DNA of 64,000 nucleotides from Kitasatospora aureofaciens (GCF_019192735.1 NZ_JAHTKP010000013.1:62001-126000), one strand, 5' to 3'; shown: positions 19,891 through 28,181, counted from the stretch's first letter. Program-made: numbers and translations. The notes: generated by a model from the sequence alone, not told the origin.

Positions 19891-20781
19891 TCAGGTTTGG
19901 AGCAGGTAGATGAGGTGTTGAAGAAGCCCCCAGGAATCACGGAACGGTGAGTCGCGTCGAGACTTGGCGCTGTCAACAGCTGGCAGCGCGAGGTCGCTGG
20001 CTTCTTGGAATTTCTGGTGGTAGGCCACTACGTCTACCGGATCGCCAAGATGAATCGCGCGTTTGGGGCCGTCGAGGATGATGGTCGACAGATCGGTGCA
20101 TCCTGGGTTGCAGATTAGGAAAGCACCCGAGTAAGGAACCCTCCCGGGAGCATCGAATGGCATGATCTGGATGGTGACGTTCGGAAGCTCGGCCATCTCG
20201 ATGAGATGCAGCAGCTGGTCCCTCATGACCGAGGTGCCTGCGAACCTCATTCGGAGTGCTGCCTCATGGATGACGAAATGGAACCGCCGCCGCTTGTCAT
20301 CAGTCAGGATGCGCTGCCGGTCCATGCGGAACTGGACGGCAGTTGCCTCATCCCAACGGCCATCTTGGTAGGCATCCTTATAGATAGCCTCGGTATAGCC
20401 GGGCAGTTGCAGGCTTCCGGGAACGTAGAGAGTGTCGAAGACTGAGAAGCTGTCCGCCCTGTCCTCTGCTTCGGCGAGGTCGAGGGCCAATGCCGGAACC
20501 CTCCCCTCGAATTCGCTCCACCAGCCTTTGCCGGTGCTCTGCCCCATCTCGGCAAGAACCTTGCGGTAGCTCGGATCCGTGCAGCCGTAGGCGTCGAGCC
20601 AGACTTCGAGGCGTTCGGGGTTGAGAGTGATCCGGCCAGCCTCGGTGTGACTCACTGCCGGAACCTTCATGCCGACCAGCGCGCCGGCCTCGGCGGACGA
20701 GAGCCCGGCAGCCGTGCGTAGACGCTGAAGCTCCTCGCCGAATCGCCGCTGTCGCTGGCTGATTGGTCCCTTGTATCCCAC
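19891..20781 (-). CDS. XRE-family regulator with DUF5753 domain
   Basis: 296-residue regulator. Residues 10-65 form the helix-turn-helix (QRRFGEELQRLRTAAGLSSAEAGALVGMKVPAVSHTEAG). The rest is the DUF5753 domain, with the markers VPGSLQLPGYTEAIYK and the C-terminal LPNVTIQIMPFDAPGRVPYSGAFLI and HLGDPVDVVAYHQKFQEA. The open frame extends to 20940, but the GTG at 20781 follows GAAGGGAAGGAC and gives the expected N-terminus MGYKGPISQRQ. Pairs with the DUF397 gene; the divergent ATPase gene completes a WhiJ-like arrangement. Confidence 0.88.
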   Translation of the reverse strand: MGYKGPISQRQRRFGEELQRLRTAAGLSSAEAGALVGMKVPAVSHTEAGRITLNPERLEVWLDAYGCTDPSYRKVLAEMGQSTGKGWWSEFEGRVPALALDLAEAEDRADSFSVFDTLYVPGSLQLPGYTEAIYKDAYQDGRWDEATAVQFRMDRQRILTDDKRRRFHFVIHEAALRMRFAGTSVMRDQLLHLIEMAELPNVTIQIMPFDAPGRVPYSGAFLICNPGCTDLSTIILDGPKRAIHLGDPVDVVAYHQKFQEASDLALPAVDSAKSRRDSPFRDSWGLLQHLIYLLQT

Positions 20782-20859
20782 GATCGTCCTTCCCTTCGGC
20801 GCAGTCTCGCGCACAACCCATGCAGGACGCCACCAACGAGTGATTGCGAGCATGAGGGC

Positions 20860-20889
20860 TTGCAAGTTTGCCAGATAGGCCCCTACTCT
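20860..20889 (+). promoter_or_regulatory. Candidate promoter for the ATPase-headed operon
   Basis: TTGCAA (20860-20865) and TACTCT (20884-20889) are separated by 18 bases on the plus strand, about 130 bases before the ATPase start. The intervening sequence also serves the divergent XRE gene. Confidence 0.35.
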
Positions 20890-21020
20890 CAGTGTTGCAC
20901 CGATCACATGGCGGAGCGTCAGTAACGCCTGTTCCCGCACCGCAGAGCAGCCTCCGCCCGGCCTGGCTCACGGTGACGTATCCGCCGATCACCCCTCCTC
21001 ATCCCATTCAGGGGTCTCCC

Positions 21021-21386
21021 ATGCGTGCCTTCAACCCTCCCGACTGGACCGCCGCCCGGCTCGAACTCCGCGACATCCTCACCGACTTCGGGTGGCCGGA
21101 CTCCACCATCTCCGACGCCGAACTCGCCCTGCACGAACTGATCGTCAACGCCTGGATGCACGCGGGAAACCCCGCGCCCCTCGTCGTCCTCGCCCTCCGT
21201 CCCGGCCGCCTCCGCGTCTCCGTCTCCGACGACAACCCGGCCCTCCTCCCCGATCAGACCCCCTGCACCCTCCTCTCCGAGTCCGGCCGGGGCCTCCACC
21301 TCGTCCGCGCCCTCACCCACCGCTTCGGTACCGACCTGTGCAAACAGGGCAAATCGGTCTGGTTCGAACTGGACTCCGCCGCATGA
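21021..21386 (+). CDS. RsbW-like ATP-binding protein (HATPase_c, anti-sigma-factor type)
   Basis: 121 residues of the GHKL ATPase fold used by anti-sigma kinases. The N-box is AELALHELIVNAWMHA, and the G-box region is LLSESGRGLHLVRALTHRFGTDL. The ATG at 21021 gives the usual start just before helix 1; the frame is open further back without coding character. It is divergent from an XRE-DUF397 pair and begins a chain of overlapping small genes. In WhiJ-type loci such ATPases are thought to work with the XRE regulator; whether it binds a sigma factor or another partner here is unknown. Confidence 0.82.
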   Translation: MRAFNPPDWTAARLELRDILTDFGWPDSTISDAELALHELIVNAWMHAGNPAPLVVLALRPGRLRVSVSDDNPALLPDQTPCTLLSESGRGLHLVRALTHRFGTDLCKQGKSVWFELDSAA

Positions 21387-21643
21387 TCCACCGTCACCCC
21401 ATGAAGCCGACCGACCCCCGCGTCCGCTTCTACACCGAGGCCCAGATCAAGACCCTCATCGCCGAAGTGCACGAGCGCGGCAAGAAGTTCGGCCTCATCT
21501 GGCCCTCCGCCACCACCGACACCACCCTCGACGGCCGCGTCCTCGTCCGCTTCAACACCGCCCCCGTGACCACTCTCCTCAACCTCCTCAACCTCCTCCT
21601 CGACGCCGAGCGAGACAGCGACGACGACTCGTGCGTTTCCTGA
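21383..21643 (+). CDS. Small hypothetical protein coupled to the ATPase gene
   Basis: 86 residues beginning MIHRHPMKPTDPRVRFYTEAQ. The ATG overlaps the ATPase stop (ATGA), so translation is coupled; ATG 21401 is an in-frame alternative. It has an amphipathic helix (YTEAQIKTLIAEVHERGKKFG), a central segment with GRVLVRFNTAP, a leucine-rich stretch (TTLLNLLNLLLDAE) and an acidic end. No recognised family; conserved geometry suggests a partner of the ATPase. Confidence 0.65.
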   Translation: MIHRHPMKPTDPRVRFYTEAQIKTLIAEVHERGKKFGLIWPSATTDTTLDGRVLVRFNTAPVTTLLNLLNLLLDAERDSDDDSCVS

Positions 21644-21756
21644 TCGCCACCGCCTTCGCAGTCCTCCTCGCCCTCGCGATCGCCACAGTCGCCCTCGGCG
21701 TCATCACCGCTCTCAACGTTGCAAAGCCCGACGAAGAGGAGTCCCAGGATGTCTGA
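21631..21756 (+). CDS. 41-residue single-pass membrane peptide
   Basis: A GTG at 21631, inside the end of the previous gene (13-bp overlap), opens a 41-codon frame MRFLIATAFAVLLALAIATV followed by ALGVITALNVAKPDEEESQDV. It has one hydrophobic helix of about 27 residues and an acidic tail. Its stop overlaps the next ATG by eight bases. The tight double overlap, the clean membrane segment and the continuity of the operon support a real gene. Confidence 0.6.
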   Translation: MRFLIATAFAVLLALAIATVALGVITALNVAKPDEEESQDV

Positions 21757-22069
21757 CCCCCTCGCCAACCCCCTCGCCAACCCCCTCGCCAACCCCCTCG
21801 CCAACGCCCTCGCCGCGACCAACTACGCCGTCGCCGCCGCGTTCAACGCCCTCGGCCCCACCGCCGTCACCCCGGCCACCCCTGACGACTTCGACTGGCC
21901 CGAACTCGAAGCCTTCATCCACCAGCTCGGCTTCGACGCCGACCACTCCGACGCCGCTCTCAACCTCTACCGCCTCCTCACCGCCGTCCAGCGCATCGCC
22001 TACCGCGAGGGCGCCGGCCGCAACCCCACCTGGTCCCCGGCCCGCCTCAACCCCAGGCCGACCAGCTAA
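21749..22069 (+). CDS. Small hypothetical protein with LANP repeats
   Basis: 106 residues. The start MSDPLANPLANPLANPLANA contains four LANP-type units encoded by a 12-bp DNA repeat. The remainder is predicted helical (FDWPELEAFIHQLGF, DAALNLYRLLTAVQRIAYREGAG). The ATG at 21749 follows GAAGAGGAG at six bases. It is the fourth member of the overlapping chain begun by the ATPase; a hairpin follows 11 bases after its stop. No recognised family. Confidence 0.65.
   Translation: MSDPLANPLANPLANPLANALAATNYAVAAAFNALGPTAVTPATPDDFDWPELEAFIHQLGFDADHSDAALNLYRLLTAVQRIAYREGAGRNPTWSPARLNPRPTS
21761..21808 (+). repeat. 4 x 12-bp coding tandem repeat
   Basis: Three perfect CTCGCCAACCCC units and one CTCGCCAACGCC follow one another and encode LANP x3 and LANA. 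The period keeps frame. Confidence 0.95.
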
Positions 22070-22080
22070 CAGCCCGCAAC

Positions 22081-22109
22081 GCAGGAAGTCGGCCCACCCG
22101 ACTTCCTGC
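22081..22109. terminator. Hairpin with GCAGGAAGTCGG core (copy 1)
   Basis: GCAGGAAGTCGG (22081-22092) pairs perfectly with CCGACTTCCTGC (22098-22109). It lies directly after the four-gene chain and acts as its probable terminator. The same stem core recurs at 24171. Confidence 0.75.
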
Positions 22110-22183
22110 TCCTCCCCAACGCCCGCCCAGGGCCCGAAAACCCGATGCCGGGACCACGCCCGCCGCCCTACACTCCGGCCATC

Positions 22184-22450
22184 ATGAAGCGCCGTGTCGA
22201 GTTCACCGAGCGAGCAGGCCGCCTCCGCGACTACCTCCCGCCGGACGACCGCCGGGCACTGATGCACCTCGTCGACAGGGTCGCCGAGGACCCCTACGGC
22301 CCCGGCACCCACCTCGCCTACACGAACGACGACCTCACGCGCTCAAGCTGGCTGAACTCCGCGATGGTCCACTTCATCGTGATCCCGAATGTCGTCTACA
22401 TCGTGGATGCCGACATCAACGACGCCGCCCGGGGTTTCAACAGCATCTGA
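22184..22450 (+). CDS. Hypothetical ParE/RelE-like small protein
   Basis: 88 residues starting MKRRVEFTERAGRLRDYLP. The order of an N-terminal strand, two helices (AGRLRDYLPPDDRRALMHLVDRVAEDPYG) and three C-terminal strands ending in MVHFIVIPNVVYIVDADIN resembles the RelE/ParE toxin fold. No antitoxin-like gene is adjacent. The resemblance is by pattern only and could be coincidence. The frame opens at 22145 but ATG 22184 begins the structured part. Confidence 0.6.
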   Translation: MKRRVEFTERAGRLRDYLPPDDRRALMHLVDRVAEDPYGPGTHLAYTNDDLTRSSWLNSAMVHFIVIPNVVYIVDADINDAARGFNSI

Positions 22451-22464
22451 ACTTCGCGCCGCAC

Positions 22465-22887
22465 GTGGACCACGCGCACACGATCCCCGAACGGAGTCCG
22501 TTGCCCGACACCCTCGTGGCCGGCCTCGTCAGCCTGCTCCTCACCGTCCTCGAAGTCCTCGCGCCGCTGGTGGGAGCCGTCGTGGCCGCCACGTACATCC
22601 GCCGGCGGGGGCGCAACGCCCGCCTGGCGTTCGTCGGCTGCCTGGTCATGACGCCGGGGCCGATCATCACCACGCTCGTCATGGCGTTCGGCCTGGAGCC
22701 CCTGATCCGAGCCGTCGGGACGCTCGCGGCGACCAGCGTGCTCTCCGCGATACCCCTGCCCTTCCACCTGGTCGGACTCGGGCTGATCGTCGCCGGGGCA
22801 CTGACCGCGCCCACGCCGCAGCCCACGCCCGAGCTGCAGCCCACGCCCAAGCCGCAGCAGGACGCGGACGCCGCCGCGACGGCCTGA
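22465..22887 (+). CDS. Small integral membrane protein
   Basis: About 140 residues from GTG 22465, or 128 from TTG 22501, which has ACGGAG nearby. There are three or four hydrophobic helices (LVAGLVSLLLTVLEVLAPLVGAVVAATYI, LAFVGCLVMTPGPIITTLVMAFG, FHLVGLGLIVAGAL) and a Pro/Gln-rich tail with PTPQPTPELQPTPKPQ. No family recognised. A convergent hairpin follows. Confidence 0.6.
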   Translation: MDHAHTIPERSPLPDTLVAGLVSLLLTVLEVLAPLVGAVVAATYIRRRGRNARLAFVGCLVMTPGPIITTLVMAFGLEPLIRAVGTLAATSVLSAIPLPFHLVGLGLIVAGALTAPTPQPTPELQPTPKPQQDADAAATA

Positions 22888-22895
22888 CCCCGGTG

Positions 22896-22931
22896 CCACC
22901 TCAGCCGGAGCCCCCACACCGGCTGAGGTGG
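22896..22931. terminator. Convergent terminator hairpin
   Basis: CCACCTCAGCCGG (22896-22908) and CCGGCTGAGGTGG (22919-22931) form a perfect 13-bp stem between the membrane-protein gene and the oppositely oriented methyltransferase gene. Confidence 0.8.
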
Positions 22932-22945
22932 TTGCCCTGCATCAA

Positions 22946-23584
22946 CTACACCGCGCGCACCAGCAGATGCCCTCGCCGGAACCGCTCCCCCTCGCGAGGC
23001 TCCCGCAGCATCCGGCCGACCTCGGCGAACCCGGCCTTGCCCGCCAGCTGGGCAATCTCGTCGATCGGCCACCGGTAGGCCGTCGTCACCTTGTGGTCGA
23101 AGGGCGTCACGGGCCCGCCCTCGGCCTCGAAGAAGGCGAGGAGGACGTGGCCGCCCGGGGCCAGGACCCGGCGGAACTCGGCGAGGTACGAGGGCAGCTC
23201 GGCCGGCGGGGTGTGGATGACCGAGTACCAGGAGACGATGCCGCCCAACTCGCCGTCGGCCAGGTCCAGCGCATCCATCGAACCCACGTCGAACCGTAGG
23301 CCCGGATACGTCGTGCGGGCGATCTCGATCAGGGACGGCGACAGATCGATGCCGAAGACGTCCCGCCCCTGGTCCCGCAGGTATGCCGCCACATACCCCG
23401 GGCCGCATCCGAGATCCGCGACCGGACCGGCCCCGGACGCCCGCACGCACTCGGCGAACGCGGCAACGAACGAGCGGTCCAACGGCAGGCCGGCCAGCCC
23501 GTCCCGGACGAGGTCGGCGTAGCGGACGGCCACGGCATCGTACGCGGCAGCTGTTGTCGTCAGATGTGATGAGAGCTCAGGCAT
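22946..23584 (-). CDS. SAM-dependent class I methyltransferase
   Basis: 212 residues. The SAM-binding motif I is VADLGCGPGYVAAYL, followed by the acidic residue of motif II in VFGIDLSPSLIEIAR; motif III is around LGGIVSWYSVIHTPP and LAPGGHVLLAF. The ATG at 23584 gives MPELSSHLTTTAAAYDAVA; the frame opens 81 bases earlier. Substrate unknown; it resembles general small-molecule methyltransferases of the Methyltransf_11/25 type. Confidence 0.88.
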   Translation of the reverse strand: MPELSSHLTTTAAAYDAVAVRYADLVRDGLAGLPLDRSFVAAFAECVRASGAGPVADLGCGPGYVAAYLRDQGRDVFGIDLSPSLIEIARTTYPGLRFDVGSMDALDLADGELGGIVSWYSVIHTPPAELPSYLAEFRRVLAPGGHVLLAFFEAEGGPVTPFDHKVTTAYRWPIDEIAQLAGKAGFAEVGRMLREPREGERFRRGHLLVRAV

Positions 23585-23747
23585 GGGGAGCGACCTTACC
23601 GGGGGAGGGAAGCGCTGTGCGACGAGCCCCGGGTGGTCGGCGGCGACCGGCGTGGCGCCGTGCATTCCTCGCGTCCGCCACCCTCCGTGTCTGGTTGGCT
23701 ACTCGCGTGCGGGGCGATCGGCGCCTCGGGACAGAAGGAACACCGTG

Positions 23748-24161
23748 ATGGCGACATCAGAGGAAGAGCGCACCAACCCCGCTGCCCGGCTCGGCTTCGA
23801 GCCCGGGCAGGTCGTCCAGGAGATCGGCTTCGACGACGACGTCGACCAGGACCTCCGCGAGGGCATCGAGTCGTTGATCGGCCAGGACCTCGTCGACGAG
23901 GACTACGACGACGTGGCCGACGTCGTCCTCCTCTGGCTCCGCGACGAGGACGGCGACGTCACCGATGCTCTGGTGGACGCCATCGGCCTCCTGGAGGACG
24001 GTGGGACGATCTGGCTGCTCACCCCCAAGTCCGGCCGCAACGGCTACATCGAACCCAGCGACATCCAGGACGCCGCCCAGACCGCGGGCCTGTCCCCGAT
24101 GAAGAGCATCAGTGTCGGCAAGGACTGGAGCGGTATCCGCCTCGCCAACGGAAAGCGGTAG
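23748..24161 (+). CDS. DUF3052-family protein
   Basis: 137-residue acidic protein conserved in actinobacteria. It is recognised from AARLGFEPGQVVQEIGFDDDVDQDLRE, DDVADVVLLWLRDEDGDVTDALVDA and WLLTPKSGRNGYIEPSDIQDAAQTAGL. The ATG at 23748 is seven bases after GAAGGAA; a GTG directly before it is possible. Function unknown. A long perfect hairpin follows its stop. Confidence 0.85.
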   Translation: MATSEEERTNPAARLGFEPGQVVQEIGFDDDVDQDLREGIESLIGQDLVDEDYDDVADVVLLWLRDEDGDVTDALVDAIGLLEDGGTIWLLTPKSGRNGYIEPSDIQDAAQTAGLSPMKSISVGKDWSGIRLANGKR

Positions 24162-24165
24162 TGCC

Positions 24166-24204
24166 AGGGCGCAGGAAGTCGGCCCGGCCGACTTCCTGCG
24201 CCCT
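24166..24204 (+). terminator. 19-bp perfect hairpin with GCAGGAAGTCGG core (copy 2)
   Basis: AGGGCGCAGGAAGTCGGCC (24166-24184) is exactly complementary to 24186-24204 around a single central base. It follows the DUF3052 gene by four bases. Its core is the same as the hairpin at 22081. Confidence 0.85.
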
Positions 24205-24328
24205 CACGCGCCAGCCCGCGCCAGGTGCCGTCGCCGGCAGCTCTTCCGTGTAGCTGATGATCCTCTCGTCATATGCGCGGGATAGCCTCGTCCGCGCACA
24301 TCGGAGACACCTCGACGGGGGACCGGAC

Positions 24329-26263
24329 ATGGAACACACGGGCGACGGAGACGAACGGCTGGCGGCCGAGGGAGAGGTGGCGGTCGCCCGGCTGGCGATC
24401 GACTCCGGCGACCTCCCGCACGCCGCCGACCACCTGGCCGACGCCGTGCTCAGCGACCCGCAGCTGCCCGAGCTGCACGAGGCGCTGGCCGAACTCTGCG
24501 CCGCCGCCGGCGGACCGGCCGCGGCCCGCGAGCTGTTCCCGCTCGAAGGCCAGGTCTACCTGGGCACCGTCGTCTGCCGCGCCCACGTCGAGGCGGCAGC
24601 CGGCGACTGGGACACCGCAATCGGCCTGCTCGCCTCCGCGATCCAGTACGAGCCCGGCAGACCCTGGGCGCACACTGCCTGGCTCGCCCGCGAGGACCTG
24701 CCCGGCCTCGTCGATCCCGACGCCGTCGCCCAGGCCGTCGCCCGCGCCGCCGGCACCCTGCCCGACCCGCTGCCCGCCGAACTCACGCCCGCCGTCCAGC
24801 CGTTCGAGGACTTCGTGCAGGCCGTCGTGGCCCGCCACCCCGACCACGCGCTGCTCCTCGCGATGGCCTCCGGCCTCACCCGCCGCCTCGGCAGCACCGC
24901 CCGCGCCGTCGAACTCGCCGAGCACGCCCACCGGCTGGCCCCCGGACACATGCCGTCCGTCATGCTCGGCAACGCCCTGCGCGCCCACGGCCGGCCGGAA
25001 CGGGCCCTCGCCGTCTGGGAGGCCGAACTCGGCCGCGCCGAACCGGTCCTGGACGACTCCAGCAGCTACCTCGCCGTCGACGTCGCCGAACTGTACGGCG
25101 CCCTCGGCCGCCCCGCCGACGGCCTGCCCTGGCTGGACCGCGTCCTCGCCGCCGAACCCGACCACCCGAAGGCCGCCCCCGCGCGCCACGGCCTGCGGCA
25201 CGCCGCCGACGGCAGCACCGCCCACCTGCTCGCCCTCGCCGACCACCACCGCGCCCACCCCGACCACGACTACGCCCAGGACCTCCTCGAACGGCTCAGC
25301 CACCGGGAGCCCTGGCTCGGCATGGTGCCCGGCGCCACCGAGGCCACCGTCAACGTGCTCCACCAGGTCCTCGCCGATCCCGACACCACCCGGGACAACG
25401 AGATCGACTGCAGCGTCTCCGCCCTCGAACCGCCCAGCTCGCTGCTGGCCGTCCAGCTCGCGCTGCCGCGCGTCACCGTCAGCTACCAGGCCGTGCTCGA
25501 ACCGGACCCGCGCTGCCCGCTGCGCGAACCCGCCACCCGCGTCTGGATGTGGGACGGCACCGACCCGCGCCCCGCCGTCGCCCCGCCCGCCCCGGAGAGC
25601 GCCGAACTCGTCCGCGCCACCGCCGAGATCGTCTGGCCGACCGTCCCCGCCGCGTACGACCACGCCGTCCGGCTCGCCGGGGTGCCGCTCGACGACCTCG
25701 TCGGCGTCCTCGCCCACCCGCCCGCACCGCGCGAGGACGACCTCGGCCGGGCCCTGCTGGCCCACCAGCCCGAGCTGTGGGTGCGCGCCGTCCAGACCTT
25801 CGCCTGCCTCGGCATCGCCCACCACCGCACCGACCAGCCGTGGCCGGACTCGGACCGCCGCCGGGTGCTGCTCGACCTGCTGCTCGGGCCGGAGGACTGG
25901 GTCGTCGAGGCGGCCGGCTTCGCGCTGGTCGCGATCGGCTGGACACACCCCGAGACGCGCGCCGACATCGCCGCGCAACTCCAACTACGCCTGCAGTACT
26001 GCGACGAGGCGCGCCGGACGCGGCTCGTGACCATGCTGCGGTCGGTGGGCGCGCTGATGCTCGCCGCGCCCTGGCTGCCCCCGGCCGACCTCGACCTCGC
26101 GCGGCAGCTGGTCCAGGCCGACAAGGCCGACAAGGCGGGCAAGGCCGACAGGGCGGGCAACGCGGAGGAGGCTTCTGCCGAGTCTGCTCCCGCTCCTGCG
26201 CCTGAACCCCAGACCGAGGCCCGCCCCGGCGGCTTCTTCCGGCGCCTCCTCGGCCGCGGGTGA
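24329..26263 (+). CDS. Large TPR-like repeat protein
   Basis: 644 residues, almost entirely helical, with TPR-like units in the first half (VAVARLAIDSGDLPHAADHLADAVLSDPQLPELHEALAELCAA; AVELAEHAHRLAPGHMPSVMLGNALRAHGRPERALAVWEAEL). The second half has HEAT-like stretches (LLDLLLGPEDWVVEAAGFALVAIGW). The C-terminus is a low-complexity ADKADKAGKADRAGNAEEA tail ending in the basic GGFFRRLLGRG. No signal peptide. The ATG at 24329 follows ACGGGGGA; the frame opens at 24257. Probably a scaffold; partner unknown. It is convergent with the kinase gene, leaving only seven bases between stops. Confidence 0.75.
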   Translation: MEHTGDGDERLAAEGEVAVARLAIDSGDLPHAADHLADAVLSDPQLPELHEALAELCAAAGGPAAARELFPLEGQVYLGTVVCRAHVEAAAGDWDTAIGLLASAIQYEPGRPWAHTAWLAREDLPGLVDPDAVAQAVARAAGTLPDPLPAELTPAVQPFEDFVQAVVARHPDHALLLAMASGLTRRLGSTARAVELAEHAHRLAPGHMPSVMLGNALRAHGRPERALAVWEAELGRAEPVLDDSSSYLAVDVAELYGALGRPADGLPWLDRVLAAEPDHPKAAPARHGLRHAADGSTAHLLALADHHRAHPDHDYAQDLLERLSHREPWLGMVPGATEATVNVLHQVLADPDTTRDNEIDCSVSALEPPSSLLAVQLALPRVTVSYQAVLEPDPRCPLREPATRVWMWDGTDPRPAVAPPAPESAELVRATAEIVWPTVPAAYDHAVRLAGVPLDDLVGVLAHPPAPREDDLGRALLAHQPELWVRAVQTFACLGIAHHRTDQPWPDSDRRRVLLDLLLGPEDWVVEAAGFALVAIGWTHPETRADIAAQLQLRLQYCDEARRTRLVTMLRSVGALMLAAPWLPPADLDLARQLVQADKADKAGKADRAGNAEEASAESAPAPAPEPQTEARPGGFFRRLLGRG

Positions 26264-26270
26264 CGTCGGC

Positions 26271-27893
26271 TCAGGTGCGCGGGCGCTCCAGACAGACGTG
26301 CGCGTCGGGGCCGTCGAACCGCCAGTAGTCGCCGGAGCCGCACAACTCCGCCGTACTGGGCGAGGGTTGGGCGCCCTGCGCGACCTGGGCGTCGACGGGC
26401 GTCACCTTGGCGATCACCAGCTCCCGGCCGGCGGCCCCACCGCACGGGTGGGGCTGCCACATGTCCTCGGAGCGCACCGGCCCCGGGGTCGGCGCGACGT
26501 CCGTCGGGACGCACTCGCCGACCCGGAACTGCCGCCTGACGCACAGGAAGAGCCGGTCGGCCGTCCGCTCGCTGCCGTTCGACCAGGTCTCCTCGCCCGC
26601 GCCGGAGTCGCAGACGTTCTCGTCCGTGGTGCGGTTCCGGACGATCAGGTAGGCGTCGTCCGCGCCGCAGTCCACCTGCCGCGGGACGGCCGGGCTGAAC
26701 CCGTCCGGCCCGAACACCGAGTCGACGCAGTCACCCTTTCCGAGCTGCTGGAACGCGGCGTCGACGGCCGGATCGGCAGGCAGCGGGACGTGGACGGTGC
26801 TCGACGGGACGGCGAGGATGCCGGCCGCCGCGACGACGAGGGCCGCGAGCAGGGCGCGCGGGCGTGTGCGGCGGGGATGCCGGCCGGAACCTTCCGGGGG
26901 AGGAGCGGCGAGTCGGGCCGTCTCCAGCTCCGAGCCTGCCGGCAGGACCCGGGTCTTCGTCGGCCAGGCCGGCCGCAGGCGCGTCGGCCGCTCCGCGGCC
27001 GGCACCGCGGGCTCATGGACGCGCTCCTGGTACTCCCGGATCAACGCCGTCCAGGGCTCCGGCAGTTGGACGCCCCCGGGCTCGTCCGCCGTCGACCGGA
27101 AGTCCGCGAGCAGCTCGGCCGGGGTCGGCCGGTCCGCCGGGTCGAGGGCCAGGCAGGCGCGGACCAGCCCGTCCAGCTCGGACGGCAGCCCGGCCAGGTC
27201 CAGCTCGCCGCGCTGCACCTGCCCGAGCAGCCGCAGCGTGTCGGAGGTGTCGGCGTACGGCGGGCGGCCGACCGCGAGGTGGAAGAGCGTCGCGCCCGTC
27301 GAGTAGACGTCGGACGCGCTCACGGAGGCCTCGCCGCGGGCCTGTTCGGGGGAGGTGTAGGCGATCGTGCCCAGGGTGAGGGAGGTCCGGGTCAGGTCCG
27401 TGGCGTGCGAGATGCCGAAGTCGATCAGCCGCGGACCGGTCGTCGGCAGCAGCACGTTGGCGGGCTTCACATCCCGGTGCACCACACCCGACCGGTGCAG
27501 GTCGGCCAGCGCCTCCGCCATCCCGGCGGCGACCCGGCGCACCGCGGCCGGCGGGTGCAACGGGCCCGCCCGCTTGACGAGTTCGGCGAGCGAGGGGGCG
27601 GGGACGTACTCCGTGGCCATCCACGGCACCGGCGCCTCGGCGTCCGCGTCCACCACCGCGACGGTGTACAGGCCGGTCACCCGGCGCGCCAGCGCCACCT
27701 CCCGGGCGAAGCGCCGCCGGTCCTCGTCGGTGGCCATGCCTTCGGCGAGCAGCGTCTTGACCGCAACCAGCCGCCCGCTGACCGTCCGCCCGAGATACAC
27801 CCGCCCCATCCCGCCGGACCCGATCCGTCCCACCAGCCGATACGCGCCCACCTGCCGCGGATCCCCGTCCCGCAGCTCCCGCACCCTGCCCAC
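26271..27893 (-). CDS. Eukaryotic-type serine/threonine protein kinase
   Basis: 540-residue membrane kinase. The catalytic domain occupies residues 15-275: glycine loop GRIGSGGMGRVYLG, ATP-binding lysine in VAVKTLL, catalytic loop HRDVKPANVLL and DFG in LIDFGISHA, so it should be active. A proline/basic juxtamembrane region is followed by one transmembrane helix (ALLAALVVAAAGILAVP). The extracellular part of about 150 residues has six cysteines (CVDS, CGAD, NVCDSG, FLCV, GECV, HPCGG) and resembles septum-formation-type sensor domains by pattern. Signal and substrates unknown. Preceded by a small DUF6011 gene on the same strand. Confidence 0.92.
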   Translation of the reverse strand: MGRVRELRDGDPRQVGAYRLVGRIGSGGMGRVYLGRTVSGRLVAVKTLLAEGMATDEDRRRFAREVALARRVTGLYTVAVVDADAEAPVPWMATEYVPAPSLAELVKRAGPLHPPAAVRRVAAGMAEALADLHRSGVVHRDVKPANVLLPTTGPRLIDFGISHATDLTRTSLTLGTIAYTSPEQARGEASVSASDVYSTGATLFHLAVGRPPYADTSDTLRLLGQVQRGELDLAGLPSELDGLVRACLALDPADRPTPAELLADFRSTADEPGGVQLPEPWTALIREYQERVHEPAVPAAERPTRLRPAWPTKTRVLPAGSELETARLAAPPPEGSGRHPRRTRPRALLAALVVAAAGILAVPSSTVHVPLPADPAVDAAFQQLGKGDCVDSVFGPDGFSPAVPRQVDCGADDAYLIVRNRTTDENVCDSGAGEETWSNGSERTADRLFLCVRRQFRVGECVPTDVAPTPGPVRSEDMWQPHPCGGAAGRELVIAKVTPVDAQVAQGAQPSPSTAELCGSGDYWRFDGPDAHVCLERPRT

Positions 27894-27983
27894 CCCCTGC
27901 CGTCCCGGCCCCTGCCACTGTCGCCCCGACCGTACGCGATCCCGGTCGCGCCCAAGTGAACGGGTTGGCCGGCCGACCGCCGG

Positions 27984-28181
27984 CTAGCCGATACCCGGGA
28001 GGGGGTCCTGGTCGACGTCGAAGCGGGGGACGCGTTCGGCCGGGTCGCGGCACTCGGGGCCGAGCCGGAGGATGCGGGACTCCGGGTCGTGCAGCGGGCG
28101 GTGGCAGCGGCGGCAGGTGACGCGGGGGCGGACGGCCTCCGGGGTGCCGGTGCCGGGCAGCTGATCGTCGGTGCTGGTCAT
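27984..28181 (-). CDS. DUF6011-like zinc-ribbon small protein
   Basis: 65 residues with a Cys/His cluster VTCRRCHRPLHDPESRILRLGPEC, a pattern typical of DUF6011-type small metal-binding proteins in actinomycetes (CxxC ... C with a conserved DPxSR). Located upstream of the kinase on the same strand and divergent from the TetR gene. Function unknown. Confidence 0.75.
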   Translation of the reverse strand: MTSTDDQLPGTGTPEAVRPRVTCRRCHRPLHDPESRILRLGPECRDPAERVPRFDVDQDPLPGIG

